Shown here one piece after another: positions 1 through 5,588 of a DNA stretch of 9,181 bases. The stretch lies in the NCBI GenBank assembly GCA_034433615.1, contig DAOUAJ010000011.1, positions 1 to 9,181 of the forward strand. Direction: 5' to 3'. The position numbers and the translations under genes were made by a program. Every line of letters starts with the position of its first letter. Position 1 is the first letter of the stretch. Source of the stretch: DAOUAJ01 sp034433615. Its GTDB lineage: Bacteria > Chloroflexota > Anaerolineae > DUEN01. The notes under the pieces were generated by a model. That model saw nothing but the letters and a program-made list of their open reading frames with translations, was not told where the DNA came from and made no database searches.

Positions 1-24
1 CGCCCGGCGTTCCGATGGACGAAA

Positions 25-241
25 ATGCCCGGTGCGGCTATTCTCACCTTGATCGCCGAAGGTCTCCCGACCGAGGCGAAAGGGCTCGGTCGGGAGACCT
101 CGCCCATCGCATGCCCAGTGCGGTTATTTTCAAAGCAGAATCACCGAATGCCCGTGAGGGCATTGAAACACCATCAGACGAAAGACCAAAGACCACCAGA
201 CGAACCAAAGTCAAAATCACCGATCAGGAACCGATTCCGGA
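25..241. repeat. Three imperfect 'box + hairpin' units, unidentified
   Basis: Box 1 (25-60) and box 2 (111-148) are imperfect direct repeats: the first 22 nt differ at 3 positions and both end in ATCRCCGAA. A third, partial box (206-223) shares CAAAG and AATCACCGA with box 2. Each box is followed directly by a different inverted repeat. After box 1 it is a perfect 16-bp stem (60-75 with 85-100, loop of 9). After box 2 it is AATGCCC-GTGA-GGGCATT (147-164). After box 3 it is a short GGAA-CCGA-TTCC stem (227-238). None is followed by a T-run on either strand, so they are not obvious terminators. The second unit ends in ATTGAAAC, like the 3' end of many CRISPR repeats, but it occurs once. The region 170-210 also has short A/C-rich direct repeats (CAGACGAA twice). 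Function unknown. Confidence 0.5.
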
Positions 242-298
242 CTTTCGCGACAGTTAGAAGCCGTTTGGGACCGGTTTTGGGCAAGGTTCACCTTCCGT

Positions 299-522
299 TC
301 AAGCTTCGGCTGAACTGAGAAGCTGGCGCTGCGCCAGGAGCTTCAACCAGCGTTCGATATTGAAGGCCATAGCCTCCATTTTGGCCTGGAAGTCAACCTT
401 GTCTTGGCCTGGCCCCGCCGACGGGCACCGTTGTAGCGGGTCAAAGCTGCAATGATGCGTTCAATTTTACCCCTTTTGAGCCCCCTACACCGCCTTTCTG
501 CTTCGAAATCCCACCTTGCTGG
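299..522 (-). pseudogene. Degenerate probable IS transposase C-terminus (frameshifted)
   Basis: On the minus strand two reading frames join into a plausible transposase tail. One frame (about 520 down to 405) reads RGKIERIIAALTRYNGARR. The other (about 409 down to the TGA at 299-301) reads VDFQAKMEAMAFNIERW followed by a basic/leucine-rich end. A frameshift lies around 395-420. The pattern of a basic segment, GQxKVDFQ, then an Asn-Ile-x-Arg helix resembles the C-terminus of DDE transposases of the IS1182/IS5 type. That assignment is from memory of family style, not a search. No start codon, catalytic DDE residues or terminal inverted repeats are visible. The reading frame is closed by a stop at 523-525. 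A hairpin with a TTCG loop (297-315) overlaps the stop. It is probably a relic of an old insertion. Confidence 0.45.
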
Positions 523-656
523 CTATCCGAATTCTGCAACACTCTTCTTCAGGTTTTGCTTTTTTTAGAGGATGTCTGAAAATTGCCCCCGCATCCGTCC
601 TCGGGTGCGGAAATCAGCCCGAGGCTTCGCCCTGAGGGGCTCCCTGGCCTGACCGC

Positions 657-731
657 CAGCCTGCCCGGCCCTCTGAACACTCCTTCGGAGTACAGGCAGC
701 GAGGACTACAAGCTGGACGTCGTGCAGCCTG
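657..731 (+). repeat. 75-bp dispersed repeat, copy 1
   Basis: This 75-bp stretch is the reverse complement of 4070-4144 with 4 mismatches (71 of 75 identical, counted by eye). It begins CAGCCTG and ends GCAGCCTG. It contains a small perfect hairpin CTCC-TTC-GGAG (680-690). The two copies lie in opposite orientation on either side of the rpmH-jag block. It shows no coding potential and carries no transposase gene. It could be a MITE-like or REP-like unit, or a structured RNA. Confidence 0.85.
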
Positions 732-753
732 CCCTCATCATCCCTGGCCTGCC

Positions 754-793
754 TGTGGCCCGAATGGGCTACTTGTGGCCCGAATGGGCTATC
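754..793 (+). repeat. Tandem 20-nt repeat (2 copies)
   Basis: Two adjacent 20-nt units share an identical first 18 nt (TGTGGCCCGAATGGGCTA). Each unit contains the near-palindrome GCCCGAATGGGC. The copies are almost identical, so the duplication is recent or maintained. It lies inside the GC-rich repeat region upstream of the rpmH promoter and has no evident coding role. Confidence 0.85.
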
Positions 794-897
794 GGCCAGG
801 ACAGGCTTCTCAGACGAGGGGCCAGGGGACAGGCAGCCTGAAGGGACGGGCCTCAGAGCGAATTCTCAGACTAACTCTTACACTGAGCCGCAGAGAT

Positions 898-926
898 TTG
901 ACGCCTCTAGTGCCCAAGAGTATAAT
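898..926 (+). promoter_or_regulatory. Sigma70-type promoter of the rpmH operon
   Basis: TTGACG (898-903) and a perfect TATAAT (921-926) are separated by exactly 17 nt. This is close to the housekeeping consensus (one mismatch in the -35). The predicted start of transcription is around 932, giving a leader of about 95 nt before rpmH. No closer promoter-like pair was noticed for the rpmH-rnpA-yidD-yidC-jag block. Confidence 0.8.
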
Positions 927-939
927 GAGTAGCTGAGCA

Positions 940-961
940 GGGGTGGCGTGGTTGCTACCCC
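940..961 (+). promoter_or_regulatory. Leader hairpin upstream of rpmH
   Basis: GGGGTGGC (940-947) pairs with GCTACCCC (954-961) over 8 bp, including one G-U pair, around a 6-nt loop. It starts about 8 nt after the predicted transcription start. The T-containing stretch that follows (GCGTTTATTT) is too weak to call a terminator. It may stabilise the mRNA or act in attenuation of the L34 operon. Only the structure is visible. Confidence 0.45.
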
Positions 962-1027
962 GCGTTTATTTGCTATCTCTGGGCTGGGCGCCTGACCCCC
1001 GGCCCTTTATGTAAAGGAGAGGTCGTA

Positions 1028-1195
1028 ATGCCTAAACGAACGTGGCAGCCCAAGGTGCGTCGGCGCCTGCGCGTGCACGGTTTCCGCCAACGCATGTCCA
1101 CCAAAGATGGCCGTCGGGTCCTCAAGGCGCGACGGTTGCGGGGGCGTCAGCGCCTAACCGTGCGATTGACACCGCGTAAGCGCGCTTACGCTTGA
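1028..1195 (+). CDS. rpmH: 50S ribosomal protein L34
   Basis: This is a very basic 55-residue protein beginning MPKRTWQPKVRRRLRVHGFR and containing the L34 signature 'HGFRxRM(S/A)T(K/R)DGRRVLKARRxRGR'. L34 is a small protein of the large ribosomal subunit. The ATG has a strong ribosome-binding site (AAAGGAG, 1013-1019) 8 nt upstream. It is longer than the usual 44-47 residues because of a basic C-terminal tail of about 11 residues ending RKRAYA. It is the first gene of the operon, followed after 29 nt by rnpA, the near-universal bacterial order. It is too short for many gene finders but unambiguous. Confidence 0.97.
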   Translation: MPKRTWQPKVRRRLRVHGFRQRMSTKDGRRVLKARRLRGRQRLTVRLTPRKRAYA

Positions 1196-1224
1196 GTCGG
1201 GTCGGGGGTCATGTGTAGCGACTG

Positions 1225-1656
1225 GTGAAGCGACGTTACCGGCTTAGTGATCGAGAACGCTTTCGGCAGGTACGGCAGGAAGGGCAGGCGTGGTCGCATC
1301 CGTTGATCGTCCTGTGCGCACTGTCTAACGAGCTGCCGTACAGCCGATTTGGATTTGTGGTTAGCCGCAGGATTGGTTCCGCTGTTCAACGCAACCGCGT
1401 GAAACGTCGGCTGCGTGAGTCCGTCCGCCTGATGCAGTCACAGATTCTACCCGGCTGGGACATGGTGTTTATTGCCCGTCCGCCGATCGTCCAGGCCAAT
1501 TATCGTGAGGTGGCAACAGCCTGCGCCCGCCTGCTATGGCGGGCGCATTTTCTGACAACGTACCCACCCGGGCAACCGTCCATGAGCAGCCTCACCGTCA
1601 CAAACGGGTCTGCAACAGAAGATGGCCCGATGGCCGCAAGGGATGACCGAGAGTGA
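1225..1656 (+). CDS. rnpA: Ribonuclease P protein component
   Basis: This 143-residue basic protein is the protein subunit that binds the RNase P RNA and helps cleave 5' leaders from precursor tRNAs. The hallmark RNR motif is clear at residues 54-65 (AVQRNRVKRRLRE), preceded by the FGFVVSRRIGSAV strand. The start chosen is GTG at 1225, giving (M)KRRYRLSDRERF, the typical RnpA N-terminus. The Shine-Dalgarno is poor (GGGGG about 17 nt upstream), so translation may be coupled to rpmH. The family core ends near residue 112. The remaining 30 residues (from YPPGQPS) are an unusual Ser/Gly/acidic tail that runs into yidD with a 4-nt GTGA overlap. Confidence 0.95.
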   Translation: MKRRYRLSDRERFRQVRQEGQAWSHPLIVLCALSNELPYSRFGFVVSRRIGSAVQRNRVKRRLRESVRLMQSQILPGWDMVFIARPPIVQANYREVATACARLLWRAHFLTTYPPGQPSMSSLTVTNGSATEDGPMAARDDRE

Positions 1657-1862
1657 AAACGATCGTTTTGGGGCTGATTCGCCTGTATCAGCGCGTCATC
1701 TCTCCCGCTCTCCCTCCAAGCTGTCGGTTTACACCCACCTGCTCGCATTACGCTTATGAAGCGATCCAACGCTACGGTGTACTGCGCGGGGGGTGGCTGG
1801 GGTTAAAACGCCTGTCCCGCTGTCATCCATTTCATCCGGGCGGGTATGATCCTGTGCCCTGA
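1653..1862 (+). CDS. yidD: Membrane protein insertion efficiency factor YidD
   Basis: This is a 69-residue protein of the YidD (DUF37/haemolysin-like) family, thought to assist YidC-dependent insertion of membrane proteins at the inner face of the membrane. Signature elements are visible: an amphipathic N-terminus with LIRLYQRVISP, the cysteine pair in CRFTPTCSHYAYEAI (residues 24-38), GVLRGGWLGLKRLSRCHPF and the terminal HPGGYDPVP. The start is GTG at 1653, overlapping the rnpA stop as GTGA. AAGGGA (1638-1643) sits 9 nt upstream as ribosome-binding site. Its place between rnpA and yidC is the conserved order. Confidence 0.95.
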   Translation: MKTIVLGLIRLYQRVISPALPPSCRFTPTCSHYAYEAIQRYGVLRGGWLGLKRLSRCHPFHPGGYDPVP

Positions 1863-1953
1863 CCTGAAAATAGCAGTTAGCGATCAGCAATTAGTTATCA
1901 GCGGCCAATCACCTGTCATCACTGAGCTGATGGTTGATGGCTGATGGCTGACC
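1863..1953 (+). repeat. 91-bp dispersed repeat, intact copy
   Basis: This unit lies in the yidD-yidC gap. Its ends match, in inverted orientation, the segments around 3932-4199. The 26 nt at 1863-1888 are a perfect reverse complement of 4174-4199. The segment 1927-1953 matches 3932-3958 inverted at 25 of 27 positions, and the middle (about 1904-1928) matches about 3964-3988 at 21 of 25. It is made of short imperfect reiterations of GATCAGC, TTATCAGC and GATGGCT. It shows no coding potential. This copy is uninterrupted, whereas the other is split by extra DNA. Confidence 0.85.
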
Positions 1954-2050
1954 GCTTTTCATCGGCCGTGGCGACGCCCGCGGCATGAGGAACTGATCTG
2001 AAGACGTATAGATGGCCTCGTCGCGTCACGGCCAGTTAAGGGAGATTGTG

Positions 2051-3082
2051 ATGAGTGCTTTGTCAAAACCATTGTCCGGATCTGGGCATATACGCCTGAT
2101 CCTCGTCCTGGTGCTGATGGCCACCGCCCTGTCGTTATCAGGGTGTGGCATCCCCCAAGGCCCGATTGATCCCAATGCACCTCCCAAAGGGCTATGGGAG
2201 GCTTTGGTTGTCTTCCCGTTGACCAATTCCCTCATCTTCCTCAGTCAAGCGATTGACAACCTGGGCATTTGGTACAGTTACGGCTTCGCCATCATCCTGC
2301 TGACTCTGATCATCAAGGTGCTCACACTGCCCCTGACGCTGACCCAAATACGTTCGATGAAGGCCACGCAGGAGCTGCAGCCGAAACTCCAGGAACTTCA
2401 AAAGAAATATGGCAAAGACCGCGAGCGCCTGGCTCAGGCTCAGATGGAACTGTACAAAGAGGCTGGCGTTAACCCATTGGGCGGCTGCCTGCCCCTGCTC
2501 ATCCAGATGCCCATCCTCTTCGGCCTGTACGCGGCGCTCTACCGGCTGGCTAACCTGGGTTTGCTTAAGCAGCAGCAGTTTTTCATTATTCGCGACTTAT
2601 CCTTCCCTACGCCGGACAAGGGCATTAGCTGGATCATGGAATACATCGGCCGAGGGGATTACATCGGGGTCATGGGTTATTTGATCCTGCCTGTGCTCTT
2701 CCTCATCTCGCAGATCATCATGCAAAAGATGTCCCAGACGACTACGCCCAGCAGCAGTGACCCTCAGCAGGCGTTCATGAACCAGATGATGATGTTTATG
2801 CCCATCATGTTCACCTATTTCACCTTGACACTCCCCTCGGGCTTAAGCCTGTACTGGGTCGCTTCCAACGTGCTCCAGATCATGCAGCAGTATTTTATCA
2901 CCGGATGGGGTGGATTGAAGTTTAAGACACCTGCCTGGTGGGGCAGATTGAGGCTTGAGACATCCACCACCAAAAACGAACCGCTGGCCACCACCGCAGC
3001 AGAGGGCGAGCCGGCTGAAATCCCGGCTTCGCTCCCAGGCACCTCGAAACGCTCGCGACGCAGCCGGCGGAGAAGGAAATAG
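2051..3082 (+). CDS. yidC: Membrane protein insertase YidC/Oxa1 family
   Basis: This 343-residue integral membrane insertase places proteins into the cytoplasmic membrane, alone or with SecYEG. ATG 2051 is chosen over an ATG at 2012 because AAGGGAG (2038-2044) lies 6 nt upstream. The N-terminus has a lipoprotein-type signal: basic residues, a hydrophobic stretch (15-28) and the lipobox LSGC with Cys32. It lacks the large periplasmic domain of proteobacterial YidC, so it is the short type seen in Gram-positive-like cells. The core includes TLIIKVLTLPLTLTQIRSMK (85-104; Lys89 at the place of the conserved hydrophilic-groove basic residue), a coiled cytoplasmic loop (105-137), and AGVNPLGGCLPLLIQMPILF (138-157). 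The C-terminus is Arg/Lys-rich (SRRSRRRRK), as in YidCs that bind ribosomes. jag follows after 3 nt. Confidence 0.97.
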   Translation: MSALSKPLSGSGHIRLILVLVLMATALSLSGCGIPQGPIDPNAPPKGLWEALVVFPLTNSLIFLSQAIDNLGIWYSYGFAIILLTLIIKVLTLPLTLTQIRSMKATQELQPKLQELQKKYGKDRERLAQAQMELYKEAGVNPLGGCLPLLIQMPILFGLYAALYRLANLGLLKQQQFFIIRDLSFPTPDKGISWIMEYIGRGDYIGVMGYLILPVLFLISQIIMQKMSQTTTPSSSDPQQAFMNQMMMFMPIMFTYFTLTLPSGLSLYWVASNVLQIMQQYFITGWGGLKFKTPAWWGRLRLETSTTKNEPLATTAAEGEPAEIPASLPGTSKRSRRSRRRRK

Positions 3083-3085
3083 CCT

Positions 3086-3925
3086 ATGACAACAGATGCA
3101 GCCGATCAGGTGTTTCGCGGGAAGAATGTCGAGGCCGCCATTGAGGCTGGTCTGACCGCCCTCGGCCTCAAACGAGATCAGGTCGAGGTCGAAGTCATCC
3201 ATCCGGGAAGTCGCGGGCTTCTGGGCATCGGAGCCGAGGATGCCCGCGTACGACTGATCCCTATTCAACCCAGGCCGACCCCTCCGCCACCAGTGCCCTC
3301 TCCTCGTCCCCCTGTCGAGGCCCCGACAAGACCTGTGTCTGAGCCGACGGAACTCCCCTCAAAGGTGCAGGTTGGGATCAAAGCCGAGGAGCGGCCGGCA
3401 AAGGTACCGCCTGCTATTGAGGCAGCACAGCCTGCCCCGGAGGCAAAGCCCGATGCCGAGCAAATCTTGTCGGAAGCCCGGGAACTGCTCCAGGGCTTGC
3501 TGGACCACATGGGCATTCGAGCAACGGTCAATGCTTATCGAAGCGAGAAGACGGACGAAGAGAGTGAGCCTGCTTTCATCCTTAATATCGAAGGGGATGA
3601 CCTGGGCATCCTTATCGGCCGGCGCGGCGAGACATTGGCCGCCTTGCAGTATCTGGTCCGGCTGATGATGAACCGCCGCCAACGCCGCTGGATGAACATC
3701 GTAGTGGATGTGGAGGAGTACAAAACGCGCCGGGACGAGCAATTGCGCCAGCTTGCCATGCGAATGGCCGAGCGCGTCGTTCAAACCGGGAGGCCGGTCA
3801 TTTTAGAGGCGATGCCCGCCCGCGAGCGCCGCATCATTCACCTGACCTTACGTGATCACCCCAGAGTGACAACGCAAAGCATTGGCGAAGGAGAACGACG
3901 CAAGGTTACCATCCGGCCGCGCTGA
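3086..3925 (+). CDS. jag: Jag/KhpB RNA-binding protein (Jag_N, KH, R3H)
   Basis: This 279-residue protein has the full Jag architecture. Residues 1-58 are the Jag N-terminal domain (FRGKNVEAAIEAGLTALGL, then GSRGLLGIGAEDARV). Residues 60-125 are a low-complexity Pro/Ala/Glu linker with a PTPPPPVPSPRPP stretch. Residues about 127-210 are a KH domain with the GxxG loop GRRG at 178-181. The R3H domain (about 212-279) contains RERRIIH, with Arg248-x3-His252. Jag/KhpB is a cytoplasmic RNA-binding protein linked in Firmicutes to KhpA, sRNA binding and control of cell elongation. Its pairing with yidC is conserved. It starts 3 nt after the yidC stop, with AAGGA inside the yidC 3' end as ribosome-binding site. 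mnmE, which often follows in other bacteria, is absent here, and the next DNA is repeats. Confidence 0.95.
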   Translation: MTTDAADQVFRGKNVEAAIEAGLTALGLKRDQVEVEVIHPGSRGLLGIGAEDARVRLIPIQPRPTPPPPVPSPRPPVEAPTRPVSEPTELPSKVQVGIKAEERPAKVPPAIEAAQPAPEAKPDAEQILSEARELLQGLLDHMGIRATVNAYRSEKTDEESEPAFILNIEGDDLGILIGRRGETLAALQYLVRLMMNRRQRRWMNIVVDVEEYKTRRDEQLRQLAMRMAERVVQTGRPVILEAMPARERRIIHLTLRDHPRVTTQSIGEGERRKVTIRPR

Positions 3926-4069
3926 TATAGTGGTCAGCCATCAGCCATCAGCTATCAGCTATCAGCCCAGTGACGGCAGGTGACTGGCGGCCTTCCCTGG
4001 CCCCTGGCCTGCACAGCGACTCAAGGCAGGCTGCCCGGGGCAGGCTGAACCTTGGCCCTTCTACGAGGA

Positions 4070-4144
4070 CAGGCTGTACGACGTCCAGCTTGTAGTCCTC
4101 ACTGCCTGTACTCCGAAGGAGGGTTCAGAGGGCTGGGCAGGCTG
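4070..4144 (-). repeat. 75-bp dispersed repeat, copy 2 (inverted)
   Basis: This is the reverse complement of 657-731, with differences at four positions. It begins and ends with CAGGCTG (4070-4076 and 4138-4144), giving a direct 7-nt flank. It contains CTCC-GAA-GGAG, so the hairpin present in copy 1 is kept. It lies within the insertion that splits the 91-bp repeat upstream of the solute-binding protein gene. Confidence 0.85.
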
Positions 4145-4167
4145 CGAAGATCATAGGCTGCTAACAG

Positions 4168-4195
4168 TTGATCGCTGATCGCTAACTGCTATTTT
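4168..4195 (+). promoter_or_regulatory. Weak candidate promoter for the SBP operon
   Basis: TTGATC (4168-4173) and TATTTT (4190-4195) are 16 nt apart, ending 19 nt before the ATG of the solute-binding protein gene. Both hexamers are imperfect and lie in repeat sequence, so this may be chance. If real, the transcript leader would be very short. The operon could instead be read through from jag, as no terminator is visible between them. Confidence 0.25.
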
Positions 4196-4214
4196 CAGGA
4201 CAGCTCATAACCAA

Positions 4215-5588
4215 ATGGAGAGGCACAAGTTCATCGGCTCTGATAGACATGGCCTGTTCATTGCTCTGCTCTTGATAGCGGTGGCACTCGGCGCTTCGAT
4301 GCTGGCCAGTTGCAGCCTGTCATCAGATCAATTTAACCCGCTTTCATCACAGCCGGCTGGCCCGCTGCCTTCCCCCACGATACAGACTCTGCCCACGGTT
4401 ACGCCAACTTTGCAAGCAGTTATTGTGACGGCAAAGCCGATCGGCTTTGCCAGCCCCCTGGTCTGGTGGACCCCTGAAGACCACGCCCCCCAGCCCTTCG
4501 CGAATTCACCCGCTGCTCGCCTGTTGGAAAAGCAGGTTCAAGCATACACCCGGCTGCCCAACGGGCAGGAGGTGCAGGTCATCCTGAAGAGGCCCTTCGG
4601 CAAGGGGGGGATCCTCGATTTCCTGCGTACGGCTTCGGTGGCGGCCCCCTCCGTGCTGCCCGATCTGGTCACCATCCACAGCGACGAACTGGCCATCGCC
4701 GCTCGCGCTGGCATCCTTCAGCCCCTGAATTCGCTGATCCCTTCCGAGCTCCAGAGTGAACTCTTCACCTTCGCACGGCAGGCCGGGCAGGTGGACGGAG
4801 TTCTTTACGGCTTGCTGTGGGATGCCGACATCGAACATGTAGCCTACGATACCCGCATCATCACCTCGCCTCCCAAGACATGGGACCAGTTGTTGGCCAG
4901 CCAGGCCACCTTTGCCATCCCAGGCGCTGGGGTCGAGGGACGGGTCAATGACAGCTTTTTGATCCAATACATCGGCGCGGGCGGCCACATCGAACAGGGA
5001 GCCAGTGCCTCTATTGATGACGTGGCTCTGCGCCGCGTGTTGGACTTTCTCGCGACGGGACGAAAGAGCGGCCGCATCCCCGATCTTGTCCTCTCACTGC
5101 CGGACCTGGCTGCGTGCTGGGCCGCCTTAACCGCCGGGGACGTGCAGATGGCCCAGGTGCGCGCCTCTCAATACCTGAACGCCCGCGCCCAGGCCGATTG
5201 GGTTGGCTATGCTGCCACACCGACGTGGGATGGACGCCTGGCGACCATCGGCCAGGGTTGGATGCTGGCCATCGTCACCCGAGAGCCAGCCCGCCAGGCC
5301 CAGGCGGCCGGGTTGATCGCCTGGTTACTGCATCCCGAGCGCGCAGGCGAATGGACGCGAGCCAGTGGCCGCCTGCCGACTCGCCCGGCCGCGCTGGCTC
5401 AATGGGATGACCAGGACCCGTACGTCCTATTCGTGCGCCAGCAATTAGAGATCGCCCTGCCCCGCCCGCATAATGAACAGTTCGCCGCGATCTCGCGGGC
5501 ATTACAGTGGGCCGAGCGGCAGGTTCTCAGCGGGAGTGCATCACCCGAACAGGCGGTGACAGACGTTCTGGCGGAGATCACCCCATGA
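4215..5588 (+). CDS. ABC transporter extracellular solute-binding lipoprotein (SBP family 1-like)
   Basis: This 457-residue secreted lipoprotein probably captures a small solute, perhaps a sugar or sugar acid, for an ABC importer. The N-terminus has a basic start, a hydrophobic segment (14-30) and the lipobox LASC with Cys33 as the lipidated residue. A Pro/Thr/Ser-rich spacer (about 35-72) leads to the binding domain starting near residue 75 (SPLVWWTPEDHAP). Family features include the 'PDLVTIHSDELAIAARAGILQPLNSLI' type strand-helix (written here only as a pattern) and a C-terminal helix with SPEQAVTDVLAEI. The ATG at 4215 has only AGGA 14 nt upstream, a weak site. No permease or ATPase gene is in the window. 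The stop overlaps the glycerate kinase ATG (ATGA). The substrate is unknown. Confidence 0.85.
   Translation: MERHKFIGSDRHGLFIALLLIAVALGASMLASCSLSSDQFNPLSSQPAGPLPSPTIQTLPTVTPTLQAVIVTAKPIGFASPLVWWTPEDHAPQPFANSPAARLLEKQVQAYTRLPNGQEVQVILKRPFGKGGILDFLRTASVAAPSVLPDLVTIHSDELAIAARAGILQPLNSLIPSELQSELFTFARQAGQVDGVLYGLLWDADIEHVAYDTRIITSPPKTWDQLLASQATFAIPGAGVEGRVNDSFLIQYIGAGGHIEQGASASIDDVALRRVLDFLATGRKSGRIPDLVLSLPDLAACWAALTAGDVQMAQVRASQYLNARAQADWVGYAATPTWDGRLATIGQGWMLAIVTREPARQAQAAGLIAWLLHPERAGEWTRASGRLPTRPAALAQWDDQDPYVLFVRQQLEIALPRPHNEQFAAISRALQWAERQVLSGSASPEQAVTDVLAEITP

Larger units (their letters stand above)
523..897. other. Gene-free GC-rich intergenic repeat region
   Basis: I see no convincing gene here. 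The plus-strand open frame from 583 to 936 has no ribosome-binding site, and its sequence is built from repeats. The stretch holds a T-run (560-566), an 8-bp hairpin (589-596 with 603-610, one G-T pair), an overlapping 7-bp inverted repeat CCTCGGG/CCCGAGG (599-605 and 618-624), the 75-bp repeat at 657-731, a tandem 20-nt repeat (754-793), and several AGGCTG/CAGCCT motifs. The same motif style appears at 3993-4154, which suggests both belong to one dispersed repeat family. Confidence 0.55.
3932..4199 (-). repeat. Second copy of the 91-bp repeat, split by about 160 bp of GC-rich DNA
   Basis: The outer parts (3932-3992 and about 4155-4199) are the inverted counterpart of 1863-1953: 27 nt at 3932-3958 match 25 of 27, and 26 nt at 4174-4199 match perfectly. 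Between them (about 3993-4154) lies GC-rich DNA absent from the other copy. It carries four CAGGCTG motifs and the 75-bp repeat at 4070-4144. No clean target-site duplication is visible at the junctions. The simplest reading is that one repeat family inserted into a member of another. Confidence 0.75.

Noticed and set aside
60..100. The 16-bp perfect hairpin as a Rho-independent terminator
   Set aside because: No T-run follows on either strand.
130..241. CRISPR array suggested by ATGCCC-GTGA-GGGCATTGAAAC and a partial copy about 75 nt later
   Set aside because: Only one full repeat-like unit is present; the second shares only its 5' half and no further repeats follow. Too little to call an array.
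583..936. Plus-strand open frame of 117 codons
   Set aside because: It is composed of the dispersed and tandem repeats, runs through the rpmH promoter, has no ribosome-binding site and resembles no protein family.
1..1027. Replication origin, since rpmH often lies beside dnaA and oriC
   Set aside because: No cluster of TTATCCACA-like DnaA boxes, no AT-rich unwinding stretch and no dnaA in the window.
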